Positions 7,612 to 14,227 of a stretch of DNA of 17,699 nucleotides are shown here, one piece after another (within the stretch, counting starts at the first letter, position 1; each line of letters begins with the position of its first letter). The stretch covers positions 1-17,699 of the forward strand of contig CAZQAG010000049.1 of the NCBI GenBank assembly GCA_964591295.1, written 5' to 3'. The DNA is from VAXT01 sp964591295. GTDB lineage: Bacteria > Actinomycetota > Thermoleophilia > Gaiellales > Gaiellaceae. Below the pieces are notes generated by a model. It saw only the letters and a list, made by a program, of their open reading frames with translations, made no database searches and was not told the origin of the DNA. Made by a program: the position numbers and the translations under genes.

Positions 7612-7705
7612 CGCCGCTGGCGGCAGGATGCTGCGCCCGCAGCGCTTGTCCGTACCCGATGTACTGTCCTGCGCGCTGCGGGCTTGCCTCCCACCGCCAG
7701 CGGCG
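7612..7705 (-). other. Nested inverted repeat between ruvC and ruvA
   Basis: An outer perfect 12-bp stem (7612-7623 with 7694-7705) encloses an inner perfect 11-bp stem (7635-7645 with 7673-7683). Between them are near-symmetrical internal loops of 11 and 10 nt. The 27-nt apical loop contains GTAC-CCGAT-GTAC, a further small hairpin. The structure fills most of the 160-bp gap from the ruvC stop to ruvA and would be transcribed in a ruvCAB message. Confidence 0.7.
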
Positions 7706-7726
7706 CCCCAGGAACCCGAGGGTCCA

Positions 7727-8218
7727 CTAGCCAGCCAACGCTTTCAGCAGCGGTGGCGCCAGGGCGTGGCAAATGCCGACAGCCAGAGCGTCGGCGGCAT
7801 GATTCGGGGTAGGCGGCGCGTCGAGGTGGAGGATCGCCTGCACCATCCGTTGCACCTGTGCCTTCTCGGCCCGTCCGTAGCCGCACACCGCCTGCTTGAC
7901 GCGTGACGGAGCGTACTCAGCGCACTCCACTCCGGCGAGCGCGGCCGCCACGAGGACGGCGCCGCGGGCCTGTCCGACCGAGAGTGCGGTGCGGGCGTCG
8001 ACGCCGACGAAGGACTCCTCGAGCGCGACGGCATCCGGCGCCGCCTGCTCGATGAGTGCTGTGACGGCGTCGAAGATCGTCTTCAGGCGCACTTCGGGGC
8101 GGTCGGACGCGCCCGTCTTCCACCACCCGTAGTCGAGGGCTCGCACCTGCCCGCCGTTTTCTTGGACGATGCCGTATCCGCATGCAGCCGTGCCCGGATC
8201 GATGCCGAGAACCTTCAC
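7727..8218 (-). CDS. ruvC: Holliday junction resolvase RuvC
   Basis: RuvC is the endonuclease that cuts Holliday junctions symmetrically in complex with RuvAB. It is 163 residues, normal for the family. Catalytic acidic residues visible are D7 in VLGIDPGTAACGYG, E67 in ALEESFVG, H140 in the NHAADALA motif (the position that is Asp in E. coli and His in many other RuvCs), and D143. GRAEKAQVQRMV is the conserved DNA-binding stretch. The start is GTG at 8218, with TAACCT 6 nt upstream and no Shine-Dalgarno, so it is probably leaderless and heads the ruvC-ruvA-ruvB unit. Confidence 0.96.
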   Translation of the reverse strand: MKVLGIDPGTAACGYGIVQENGGQVRALDYGWWKTGASDRPEVRLKTIFDAVTALIEQAAPDAVALEESFVGVDARTALSVGQARGAVLVAAALAGVECAEYAPSRVKQAVCGYGRAEKAQVQRMVQAILHLDAPPTPNHAADALAVGICHALAPPLLKALAG

Positions 8219-8224
8219 GGGTCG

Positions 8225-8230
8225 AGGTTA
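8225..8230 (-). promoter_or_regulatory. Probable -10 hexamer for leaderless ruvC
   Basis: TAACCT on the minus strand, 6 nt before the ruvC GTG. The divergent cupredoxin gene begins about 100 bp away, so this short gap holds two promoters. Confidence 0.55.
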
Positions 8231-8298
8231 GGCGCAGGGCCGGACGTTCCTCCCCCGGAAATCCGCGTTTCCCCCTTTCGCGTAGGGCACTAATGGAA

Positions 8299-8324
8299 TA
8301 CCCTCATGGGAAGGAGGAGGGGGA
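8299..8324 (+). promoter_or_regulatory. -10-like hexamer and strong Shine-Dalgarno of the first multi-cupredoxin gene
   Basis: TACCCT at 8299-8304 has a weak TTTCGC 17 nt upstream. A purine-rich GGAGGAGGGGGA at 8313-8324 ends 7 nt before GTG 8332 and decides that start. Unlike the leaderless genes, this one has a leader with a clear ribosome-binding site. Confidence 0.5.
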
Positions 8325-8331
8325 CTACCGG

Positions 8332-9645
8332 GTGAAACACGTCGTTCGCCTAACGCTTGCGGGACTCTTGTGCGCGCTCGTCGGAGCCGTGCCTGTCTCT
8401 GTGCAGGCATCTCCTGCAGGCGGAAACCCCGTCCTGACGGCTGAGGTCAATGACGACTACACGATTTTTCTCAGAGATCCGCAGGGCGTCGATCTCGAAG
8501 GACGAACCCTCCCCGCTGGGACGTACACGGTGGAGGTCGACGACAACTCGACCTTCCACAACTTCCGCCTCTTTGGCCCTGCGGTCGCCTCATGTGATCC
8601 ACCTGGTTGCGCAACCGACGTGGGAAACAAGGGGCACGAGACCTGGACAGTCGTCTTGCAGCCCGGGGGAGCCACGTACATCTGCGACCCCCACCCCGAA
8701 CAGATGCAAAAGGACTTCATGGTCACGGGTCCGCCGCCTCCTCCCCCGCCGCCTCCTCCCCCGCCGCCGCCTCCTCCGCCACCGCCTCCGCCTCCACCGC
8801 CCTCATGCCCGACCGGCGCGACGCTCGTCGACATCCAGAACTTTGCGTTCAGCCCGGCAGTCGTGAACGTCACGCCGGGGACGACGGTGTGCTGGACGAA
8901 TCGCGACCCCATCGCCCACACAGTGACGTCGAACACCGGAGCATTCGGCTCACCCATGCTCAACGAGGGCGAGACCTACTCATTCACGTTCACGACGGAA
9001 GGGAGCTACGCATACCACTGCGAGCCCCATCCCGGAATGACCGGCACGGTCAACGTCAGCACCGGCCCGCCGCCGCCACCTCCGCCGCCGCCGCCTCCAC
9101 CACCGCCTCCGCCGCCTGCGCCTCCCGGAGTTCTCGTGGCCACCGTCGGCGTCAACGACGGCACCAACATCACGCTGACGAGAGACGGCGCGGCCGTGTC
9201 CGAGATCCCCGCCGGCACCTACGAGGTCCGGGTGCGCGACCGCTCGCGGTTCCACAACTTCCGCCTCCGTGGGCCGGGAATCGACATGTCGACGGAAGTC
9301 GAGTTCGTCGGCGAGACGACCTGGATCGTCACCCTTGCAGAAGGCATCTACACCTTCGTCTGCGACCCGCACGCGAACACGATGCGGGGCTCGTTCGGCG
9401 TGGGCCGGCCACTGCCACCTCCTCCTCCCGCGCCCCCCGCCCGCTGCAAGGTCCCGAAGGTCGTGGGCAGGAAGCTGCCGGTGGCACGCCGACTGATCGC
9501 ACGAGCCCGGTGCAGGGTCGGCCGCGTGCGCCGCGCCCGCTCGGCGAGACCGCGCGGCCGGGTGGTCTCGCAGAGCCCGAGGGCAGGCCTCAGGCGCGCG
9601 CGCGGAACTCGCGTGAAGCTCGTAGTCAGCCGCGGCCGTTCCTGA
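8332..9645 (+). CDS. Secreted three-cupredoxin protein with polyproline linkers and a C-terminal PASTA domain
   Basis: A 437-residue exported protein. The signal peptide is MKHVVRLTLAGLLCALVGAV then PVSVQA, probably cleaved near residue 26. Cupredoxin domain A (about 34-132) has candidate copper ligands H76, C118, H121 and M125. Domain B (about 158-247) has H196, C230, H233 and M236, with the plastocyanin/amicyanin-like phrase HCEPHPGM. Domain C (about 265-360) has H308, C344, H347 and M351. A 24-proline run (8731-8802) joins A to B, a 17-proline run (9067-9117) joins B to C, and a shorter proline stretch leads to a basic PASTA-type domain (about 373-437, KVPKVVGRKLPVARRLI...VVSQSPRAG). Domains A and C resemble the paralogue downstream; B is a different subtype. 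It probably binds copper outside the cell, possibly for electron transfer, while PASTA suggests cell-wall association. The function is inferred from domains only. Confidence 0.88.
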   Translation: MKHVVRLTLAGLLCALVGAVPVSVQASPAGGNPVLTAEVNDDYTIFLRDPQGVDLEGRTLPAGTYTVEVDDNSTFHNFRLFGPAVASCDPPGCATDVGNKGHETWTVVLQPGGATYICDPHPEQMQKDFMVTGPPPPPPPPPPPPPPPPPPPPPPPPSCPTGATLVDIQNFAFSPAVVNVTPGTTVCWTNRDPIAHTVTSNTGAFGSPMLNEGETYSFTFTTEGSYAYHCEPHPGMTGTVNVSTGPPPPPPPPPPPPPPPPPAPPGVLVATVGVNDGTNITLTRDGAAVSEIPAGTYEVRVRDRSRFHNFRLRGPGIDMSTEVEFVGETTWIVTLAEGIYTFVCDPHANTMRGSFGVGRPLPPPPPAPPARCKVPKVVGRKLPVARRLIARARCRVGRVRRARSARPRGRVVSQSPRAGLRRARGTRVKLVVSRGRS

Positions 9646-9676
9646 TCCGAACCTTTCCGCCGGCTTTACCTGGGCC

Positions 9677-9694
9677 TTAACGACGCGACGTTAA
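9677..9694. promoter_or_regulatory. Inverted repeat upstream of second cupredoxin gene
   Basis: TTAACG-6 nt-CGTTAA, just after the first cupredoxin gene. Too short and T-poor for a terminator; could be a regulator site. Weak on its own. Confidence 0.25.
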
Positions 9695-9740
9695 CCTCGT
9701 CGTCAGCTTCGTTCATAAGGACATTCTTAGGAGAGCCCGT

Positions 9741-9752
9741 GGTCCTAGGACC
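9741..9752. promoter_or_regulatory. Perfect 12-bp palindrome, candidate operator
   Basis: GGTCCTAGGACC, a perfect dyad in the 198-bp gap between the two cupredoxin genes, about 90 bp before the second start. A related half-site CTTAGGA lies about 13 bp upstream. A dimeric regulator could bind here. No known copper-regulator box is matched, and the rest of the gap shows only AGGGGGA, the Shine-Dalgarno at 9829-9835. Confidence 0.4.
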
Positions 9753-9843
9753 TATGTCTAGTTGCGGTCAAGACCCGATCCATACGAGTCTCATCCGCAT
9801 TTACCAGTCCCACGGCTGAAAACCATCCAGGGGGAACAATCCG

Positions 9844-12012
9844 ATGCTGCATGCCCGTCTAATAGCTTTTGCCTGCCTGGTCGCGCTCGTCGCGATCCTG
9901 CCGGCCTCTCTGCGCGCCGAGGAAGCCAGATCCAACGGCCGGCCGTCTGTCGAGACACTGATCGGGACCGTTCGCTCGAACGCGACGATCGATCTCCGGC
10001 ACGCCAACGGCACACCGGTCACGCAGCTCACGGCCGGTTCCTACGCCATCGAGGTGCGTGACGAGACCTCGTCGCACAACTTCCATCTGAGCGGCCCCGG
10101 CGTCAATCAGTCGACGACAGTCGGGTTCGTCGGCACCGTCACCTGGTCGGTCACATTCTCGGCCGGCACCTACACGTTCGTGTGCGACCCGCACAACGAT
10201 TTCATGCGCGGCTCGTTCACGGTCGGATCCGGCGGGCCGCCGCCACCGCCTCCTCCGCCGCCACCACCAGGACCTCCTCCGCCACCCGGACCCCCGCCAC
10301 CTCCGCCGCCTCCGCCTCCTCCTCCGCCCCCGAGCAACAACCTGATCGCCTTCGTCGGGCCCGGCTATGACATCGGCCTGAGAGACTCGAATGGCGTCGA
10401 CCTGAACGGCCGAACGATCCCCCCTGGCACGTACAGGATCGATGTCTACGACTACTCGAACATCCACAACTTCGAGCTCAAGACCGAAGACTGGGACGAC
10501 GAGACCGAGGTCGAATGGACCGGGCACACAGTCTGGACGGCGACGTTCACGCCGGGCGAGGGCGAGTACGAATGTGATCCCCACCACGACTTCATGTACG
10601 GCGAGTTCTGGGTCGGCGGCTCCGGCGGACCGCCTCCACCGCCTCCACCTCCGCCTCCGCCACCGCCACCGCCACCGCCACCGCCACCACCGCCTCCACC
10701 TCCGCCTCCGCCACCGCCACCGCCGCCACCTCCCCCGCCGCCTCCGCCGCCACCTGGAGGCACTCTGATCGGCACAGTTCGGGCGAACGCGACGATCGAT
10801 CTCCGGCACCCGGACGGCACACCGGTGACGCAGATCGCACCGGGCCCGTACACGATCCAGGTCAACGACGAGACGCCTTCTCACAACTTCCACCTCACGG
10901 GGCCAGGCGTCGACCAGTCGACCGCTGTCTCCTGGGCTGGGACGACCACCTGGTCGGTCACCTTCTCGCCGGGCACCTACACCTACGTCTGTGACCCGCA
11001 CGACGAGTTCATGCGCGGCTCCTTCACGGTCGCCGGCGGCGGCCCACCACCCCCACCACCACCGCCTCCGCCTCCGCCCCCGCCACCTCCGCCACCGCCT
11101 CCGCCACCGCCTCCCGTCGGCGGAACCCTCTACGGCACGGTGCGCCACAACGCGAGCATCGAGCTGAAGGATGCGAGCGGCGCACCGGTTACTCAGGTTG
11201 CCCCCGGCACGTACACGATCCAGGTCGACGACCAGACCTCGTCGCACAACTTCCACCTGACGGGGCCGGGAGTCGACCAGTCCACTTCGGTCTCGGGCAC
11301 CGGCACGGTTACGTGGACGGTGACGCTGTCCGCGGGGACGTACACCTTCGTCTGCGATCCGCACAACGACTTCATGCGGGGCTCGTTCACGGTCTCGGCC
11401 GGCCCACCGCCCCCACCACCACCGCCTCCGCCGCCGCCGCCGCCGCCGCCCGGGCCTCCGGTCGCTCCCGGCCTCCTCATCGCAAGCGTCCGCTCGAACT
11501 ACACGATCGACGTGAGGACGCCCGCGGGACAGAAGGTCGAGACGGTGAAGCCGGGCACGTACACGATCGAAGTCCGCGATCAGTCCGACGACCACAACTT
11601 CCACCTCAGTGGCCCGGGCGTGAACAAGAGCTCCACGGTCGGCTTCGTCGGAACGCAGCGCTGGACGGTCGCGCTCTCCAAGGGCACGTACAAGTACGTC
11701 TGCGACCCACACGCAACGATGATGAAAGGCGCGTTCACGGTCACCGAGAGCGCGACCCGGAAGACCAAGGTCAACCGCTTCCAGGCGCGACGGGCGGGCC
11801 GCCAGGCGGTCGTGACCGTCCGCGTCGACAAGGCCGTCAAGGCCAGGATCGAGCTCAGGCGCGGCTCGAAGGTCGTCTCACGGGTCTCCGCACGGCTCCG
11901 CCCGGGCATGAACGTCAAGCGGCTCCGCACACGCCGAGCCGGCCGTCACGTCGTCCGGCTCGTGCTGATGGACGGCTCCAAGCGGACCTTCAAGCGAACG
12001 CTCCGCTTCTAA
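9844..12012 (+). CDS. Secreted five-cupredoxin protein joined by long polyproline rods
   Basis: A 722-residue exported protein with a signal peptide (MLHARLIAFACLVALVAILP then ASLRA). Five homologous cupredoxin domains follow, each with a complete ligand set. Domain 1 has H78, C114, H117 and M121. Domain 2 has H208, C244, H247 and M251. Domain 3 has H347, C383, H386 and M390. Domain 4 has H468, C504, H507 and M511. Domain 5 has H584, C620, H623 and M627. All use the spacing C-x2-H-x3-M (CDPHxxxM). The linkers are nearly pure proline: about 28 with two glycines (1-2), 42 uninterrupted (2-3; 10630-10755), 24 (3-4; 11044-11115) and 16 (4-5). A basic C-terminal beta-rich domain (about 636-722) ends the protein. 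AGGGGGA lies 8 nt before the ATG. Polyproline II rods would hold copper domains at fixed spacing outside the cell. Translating such runs needs EF-P. It is a paralogue of the gene just upstream, and a strong terminator follows. Confidence 0.9.
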   Translation: MLHARLIAFACLVALVAILPASLRAEEARSNGRPSVETLIGTVRSNATIDLRHANGTPVTQLTAGSYAIEVRDETSSHNFHLSGPGVNQSTTVGFVGTVTWSVTFSAGTYTFVCDPHNDFMRGSFTVGSGGPPPPPPPPPPPGPPPPPGPPPPPPPPPPPPPPSNNLIAFVGPGYDIGLRDSNGVDLNGRTIPPGTYRIDVYDYSNIHNFELKTEDWDDETEVEWTGHTVWTATFTPGEGEYECDPHHDFMYGEFWVGGSGGPPPPPPPPPPPPPPPPPPPPPPPPPPPPPPPPPPPPPPPPPPGGTLIGTVRANATIDLRHPDGTPVTQIAPGPYTIQVNDETPSHNFHLTGPGVDQSTAVSWAGTTTWSVTFSPGTYTYVCDPHDEFMRGSFTVAGGGPPPPPPPPPPPPPPPPPPPPPPPPVGGTLYGTVRHNASIELKDASGAPVTQVAPGTYTIQVDDQTSSHNFHLTGPGVDQSTSVSGTGTVTWTVTLSAGTYTFVCDPHNDFMRGSFTVSAGPPPPPPPPPPPPPPPPGPPVAPGLLIASVRSNYTIDVRTPAGQKVETVKPGTYTIEVRDQSDDHNFHLSGPGVNKSSTVGFVGTQRWTVALSKGTYKYVCDPHATMMKGAFTVTESATRKTKVNRFQARRAGRQAVVTVRVDKAVKARIELRRGSKVVSRVSARLRPGMNVKRLRTRRAGRHVVRLVLMDGSKRTFKRTLRF

Positions 12013-12018
12013 CGAACG

Positions 12019-12060
12019 AGAAGGCGGTCGTGCCGGCTCGGCCAGGCACGACCGCCTTCT
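12019..12060 (+). terminator. Strong stem-loop terminator after the five-cupredoxin gene
   Basis: A 16-bp perfect stem (12019-12034 with 12045-12060) and a 10-base loop begin 7 bp after the stop codon. The arms are AGAAGGCGGTCGTGCC and its complement, followed by TTAGCTGTTT (a weak T-tract). Its 3' arm is repeated three more times in the tandem array that follows. Confidence 0.85.
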
Positions 12061-12063
12061 TAG

Positions 12064-12212
12064 CTGTTTGGCTCAGACCTCGGGCACGCGGGCTCGTCAT
12101 CGATCGCGGCAAGGGCGAGCCCGTCGGTGTGTCGTTCCTTGGTGAGGTGTGCTCTTAGTCGCGGAAAGTGCGCAGCACTTTGCGCGAGTCGCGGGCCCGT
12201 GGCCCGGGACCT
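12064..12212 (+). repeat. 149-bp structured repeat, copy 2 (array unit 1)
   Basis: Starts CTGTTTGGCTCA and ends GGGACCT, and is homologous along its length to copies 1 and 5. Hairpin A has a G-G mismatch and a GCA loop. Hairpin B has one mismatch (GTCGCGGGCC opposite GGCCCGGGAC). Confidence 0.9.
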
Positions 12213-12241
12213 ACTTCGGCCAGGCACGACCGCCTTCTTAG

Positions 12242-12390
12242 CTGTTTGGCTCAGACCTCGGGTACGCGGGCTCGTCATCGATCGCGGCAAGGGCGAGCCC
12301 GTCGGTGTGTCGTTCCTTGGTGAGGTGTGCTCTTAGTCGCGGAAAGTGCGCAGCACTTTGCGCGAGTCGCGGGCCCGTGGCCCGGGACCT
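12242..12390 (+). repeat. 149-bp structured repeat, copy 3 (array unit 2)
   Basis: Almost identical to copy 2, with the same hairpin A G-G and hairpin B mismatches, so it arose by recent tandem duplication of that copy. Confidence 0.9.
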
Positions 12391-12419
12391 ACTTCGGCCA
12401 GGCACGACCGCCTTCTTAG

Positions 12420-12585
12420 CTGTTTGGCTCAGACCTCGGGTACGCGGGCTCGTCATCAGCTGCGCACCTTCAACGATCGCGGCAAGGGCGAGCCCGTCGG
12501 TGTGTCGGTCCTTGGTGAGGTGTGCTCTTAGTCGCGGAAAGTGCGCAGCACTTTCCGCGAGTCCCGGGCCCGTGGCCCGGGACCT
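12420..12585 (+). repeat. 149-bp structured repeat, copy 4 (array unit 3, with 17-bp insertion)
   Basis: Same family, with a 17-bp insertion in the 5' half. Hairpin A is a perfect 13-bp stem (12532-12544 with 12548-12560) in which the variable pair is G-C (12537-12555). Hairpin B is perfect (GTCCCGGGCC with GGCCCGGGAC). Confidence 0.9.
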
Positions 12586-12615
12586 ACTTCGGCCAGGCAC
12601 GACCGCCTTCTCAGC

Positions 12616-12621
12616 TAGCCT
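12616..12621 (+). promoter_or_regulatory. Probable -10 hexamer for leaderless transcript at the array edge
   Basis: TAGCCT, 7 nt before ATG 12629, with no Shine-Dalgarno. It lies where a fourth array unit would continue (AGCTAGCC in place of AGCTGTTT). Confidence 0.5.
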
Positions 12622-12628
12622 CTAAGCC

Positions 12629-13522
12629 ATGCGGCGGCGCCTGCTCCTCGTCGCCCTGGTTTCGGGGCTCGCGGCCCTGGCCGTGTGGGGCCAGGTTGCC
12701 GGCGCGTGGTCCGTCGAACGGATTCGGATCGCTGACGCTGCCCGGCAACAGCACGGCCTGCCGGCAGGGCTCGTCGTCGAGCTCGCCTCTCCCCTCGACT
12801 ACAACCGCCAGGCCGTCTCCGGCGATTCAGGCCGTTGGTCGGGCCCTCGCTACGAAGAGGGGGGCAATCCGGGCAATGCCGGCTTCGCCTTGCTCGACTG
12901 GACGGTGAGGTTCGACGAACGGCCGGGCGAGACACAGGCGATTGCCTTCGCGAACATCCGAAATACCGATTGGCGGCGGGATCAGCATGGCGGGCTCTCG
13001 GTGCCGCACCTCGTGGGCACGCGCGACGTCGGAACGATCCTCGGCTACTTCGTGGTGCTGACCCCGGGCGGGGACGACGCCCGCTTCGAGGGCGTGATCG
13101 CATTCCCGCTCGGCCTAAACCTGCACGCCGTCGCCCACTTCGAGGCGCTCGAGCCGGCGAGCGAGGTGTTCGTGGTCAACGGCTCGGTCGTCGCGTCGAC
13201 GTGGAACAGAGGCCAGATTCTGCTCGCACTCGCCGGCGTGCGGCTCCAGGGAAACCTGCCGCCGAAGACAGTCGCGGCTCGCCCGTACAACCGCGGGCGC
13301 CTCGTGAAGGGCAAGGTCGTCGACCGCTTCCTGGATGCCGTGCTCGGCGCGCAGGTTACGCTCGAACGCCGGTCGGGTGGAAGATGGGCGAAGGTAGCCG
13401 GGACAAGGACGAACGATCGCGGACGGTACGCCGTGCGCGCGAAAAGGCGCGGCGCCTACAGGGTCACCGTGCGGATGGACGGCTTCACGGCGATGAGCCG
13501 AGAGATCCGCGCCGGCCGTTAG
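12629..13522 (+). CDS. Secreted protein with C-terminal carboxypeptidase-regulatory-like domain
   Basis: A 297-residue protein with a clear signal peptide (MRRRLLLVALVSGLAALAVW then GQVAGA). The main domain (about 30-215) is unrecognised; it contains ARQQHGLPAGLVVELASPLD, AFANIRNTDWRRDQHGG and GTILGYFVVLTPGGDDARFE. The last 75 residues (VKGKVVDRFLDAVLGAQVTL, TNDRGRYAVRAKRRGAYRVTV) have the pattern of a CarboxypepD_reg/CnaB-type beta-sandwich, common in surface proteins. ATG 12629 is chosen because TAGCCT lies 7 nt upstream and the signal peptide starts there. A short stem-loop (13512-13529) straddles the stop codon. Its role is unknown; it lies downstream of the cupredoxin genes and may act in the same envelope compartment. 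Confidence 0.8.
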   Translation: MRRRLLLVALVSGLAALAVWGQVAGAWSVERIRIADAARQQHGLPAGLVVELASPLDYNRQAVSGDSGRWSGPRYEEGGNPGNAGFALLDWTVRFDERPGETQAIAFANIRNTDWRRDQHGGLSVPHLVGTRDVGTILGYFVVLTPGGDDARFEGVIAFPLGLNLHAVAHFEALEPASEVFVVNGSVVASTWNRGQILLALAGVRLQGNLPPKTVAARPYNRGRLVKGKVVDRFLDAVLGAQVTLERRSGGRWAKVAGTRTNDRGRYAVRAKRRGAYRVTVRMDGFTAMSREIRAGR

Positions 13523-13529
13523 CGGCCGG
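13512..13529 (+). terminator. Possible short stem-loop spanning the stop codon
   Basis: CCGGCCG-TTAG-CGGCCGG, a 7-bp stem whose loop contains the TAG stop of the upstream gene. No T-tract follows, and the next promoter begins 5 bp later. It may weakly insulate the two genes. Confidence 0.35.
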
Positions 13530-13533
13530 GGTC

Positions 13534-13539
13534 TATGCT
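13534..13539 (+). promoter_or_regulatory. Probable -10 hexamer for leaderless VOC gene
   Basis: TATGCT, 6 nt before ATG 13546, with no Shine-Dalgarno. Confidence 0.5.
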
Positions 13540-13545
13540 CGTCAG

Positions 13546-13929
13546 ATGGTGACGTTGACCGGTATCTCGCCCGTGCTCCTGGTCGCGGATCTCGATCGCA
13601 CCGTTGATTACTTCCAGGAGCGCCTCGGGTTCGATTGTCAGGTCTATGGCGATCCGCCAAACTTCGCCGCCGCAGATCGTGACGCGGCGACGATCCTGCT
13701 CGCGCTCGCCGCTGACTCCGAGCGCATCGTTCCGAACTGGAAGCTCGTCGACAACATGTGGGACGCCTACATCCGCGTCGACGATGTCGATGCGGTCTAC
13801 GCAGAAGTGCAAGAGCGCGGCACTGGGATCGACTACACGATCTACGACGCGCCGCACGGCTTTCGTGAGTTCGGCGTCCAGGATCCGGACGGCCACGACA
13901 TCGCGTTCGGACAACCACTAACCACCTAA
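13546..13929 (+). CDS. VOC-superfamily (glyoxalase/bleomycin resistance-like) protein
   Basis: A 127-residue cytoplasmic protein with the vicinal-oxygen-chelate fold pattern. SPVLLVADLDRTVDYFQERLGF forms the first beta-alpha-beta unit, and the second half has DAYIRVDDVDAVYAEVQERG and FREFGVQDPDGHDIAFGQP. The C-terminal E-F-x-V-x-D-P-D-G-H-D-I segment is characteristic. The usual N-terminal His/Glu metal ligand is not obvious (SPVLLV at that position), so it may be a ligand-binding rather than metal-dependent member. It starts at ATG 13546, 6 nt after TATGCT. The ABM-like gene follows 10 bp after the stop, so the two probably form an operon. The substrate is unknown. Confidence 0.85.
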   Translation: MVTLTGISPVLLVADLDRTVDYFQERLGFDCQVYGDPPNFAAADRDAATILLALAADSERIVPNWKLVDNMWDAYIRVDDVDAVYAEVQERGTGIDYTIYDAPHGFREFGVQDPDGHDIAFGQPLTT

Positions 13930-13939
13930 AGGAGCCGAG

Positions 13940-14227
13940 ATGCCAATCCTGCTGGTAGAGCAACGTGTCCCCGACTTCGATGCCTGGAAAGCGGCCTTCG
14001 ACAGCGATCCCGTCGGCCGGGAGGAAGGGGGCGTGCGCCGCTACCGGATCTCAAGGCCTATCGGCGATCCGAACATGGTCTTCGTCGCTCTCGAATTCGA
14101 CGGCTTGGACGAGGCGGAGGAGTTTCACGGAAAGCTCCGCGCCCTGTGGAGCCGCATCGAGTCAGAGGGGCTCATCGAAGGCCCTCAAGCCTCGATCCTC
14201 GAGGTCGTCGAGGCCAAGGAGTACTAA
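13940..14227 (+). CDS. Small ABM-like (dimeric alpha/beta barrel) protein
   Basis: A 95-residue protein beginning MPILLVEQRVPDFDAWKAAF, with the beta-alpha-beta-beta order of antibiotic-biosynthesis-monooxygenase-like ferredoxin folds (VPDFDAWKAAFDSDP, RRYRISRPIGDPNMVFVALE, EFHGKLRALW). AAGGAG lies 6 nt before the ATG, a normal internal-operon start, and the upstream VOC gene ends 10 bp earlier. Proteins of this type may bind or oxidise small molecules or simply sit in stress operons; the role here cannot be read. Its stop is 9 bp from the convergent yebC stop, with no terminator-like structure between. Confidence 0.75.
   Translation: MPILLVEQRVPDFDAWKAAFDSDPVGREEGGVRRYRISRPIGDPNMVFVALEFDGLDEAEEFHGKLRALWSRIESEGLIEGPQASILEVVEAKEY

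Larger units (their letters stand above)
12040..12610 (+). repeat. Tandem array of 178/178/195-bp units containing the structured repeat
   Basis: Three near-identical direct units are followed by a partial fourth. Each unit carries a copy of the terminator 3' arm (12045-12059, 12223-12237, 12401-12415, 12596-12610) followed by one 149-bp repeat copy. Unit offsets are 178, 178 and 195 bp; the third holds a 17-bp insertion (AGCTGCGCACCTTCAAC). The array fills the gap from 12013 to 12628. Short ORFs inside it are read from the repeat and are not credible genes. The promoter of the next gene is formed at its right end. Confidence 0.95.

Noticed and set aside
8731..8802. Simple microsatellite instead of a coding linker
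   Set aside because: The frame is kept on both sides, the third bases vary, and the flanking cupredoxin domains are intact.
8457..11480. Minus-strand ORFs rich in glycine or Arg/Trp/Gly
   Set aside because: They are antisense to the polyproline linkers (CCN read in reverse gives GGN) and lack plausible starts or domains.
12040..12610. CRISPR array
   Set aside because: Units are 178-195 bp directly joined copies without unique spacers, and no cas genes are present.
12127..12625. Short plus-strand and minus-strand ORFs inside the tandem array, encoding CALSRGKCAALCAS-like peptides
   Set aside because: They are read directly from the structured repeat; the same peptide appears wherever the repeat does (also near 5930 and 16620), with no ribosome-binding site or independent conservation.
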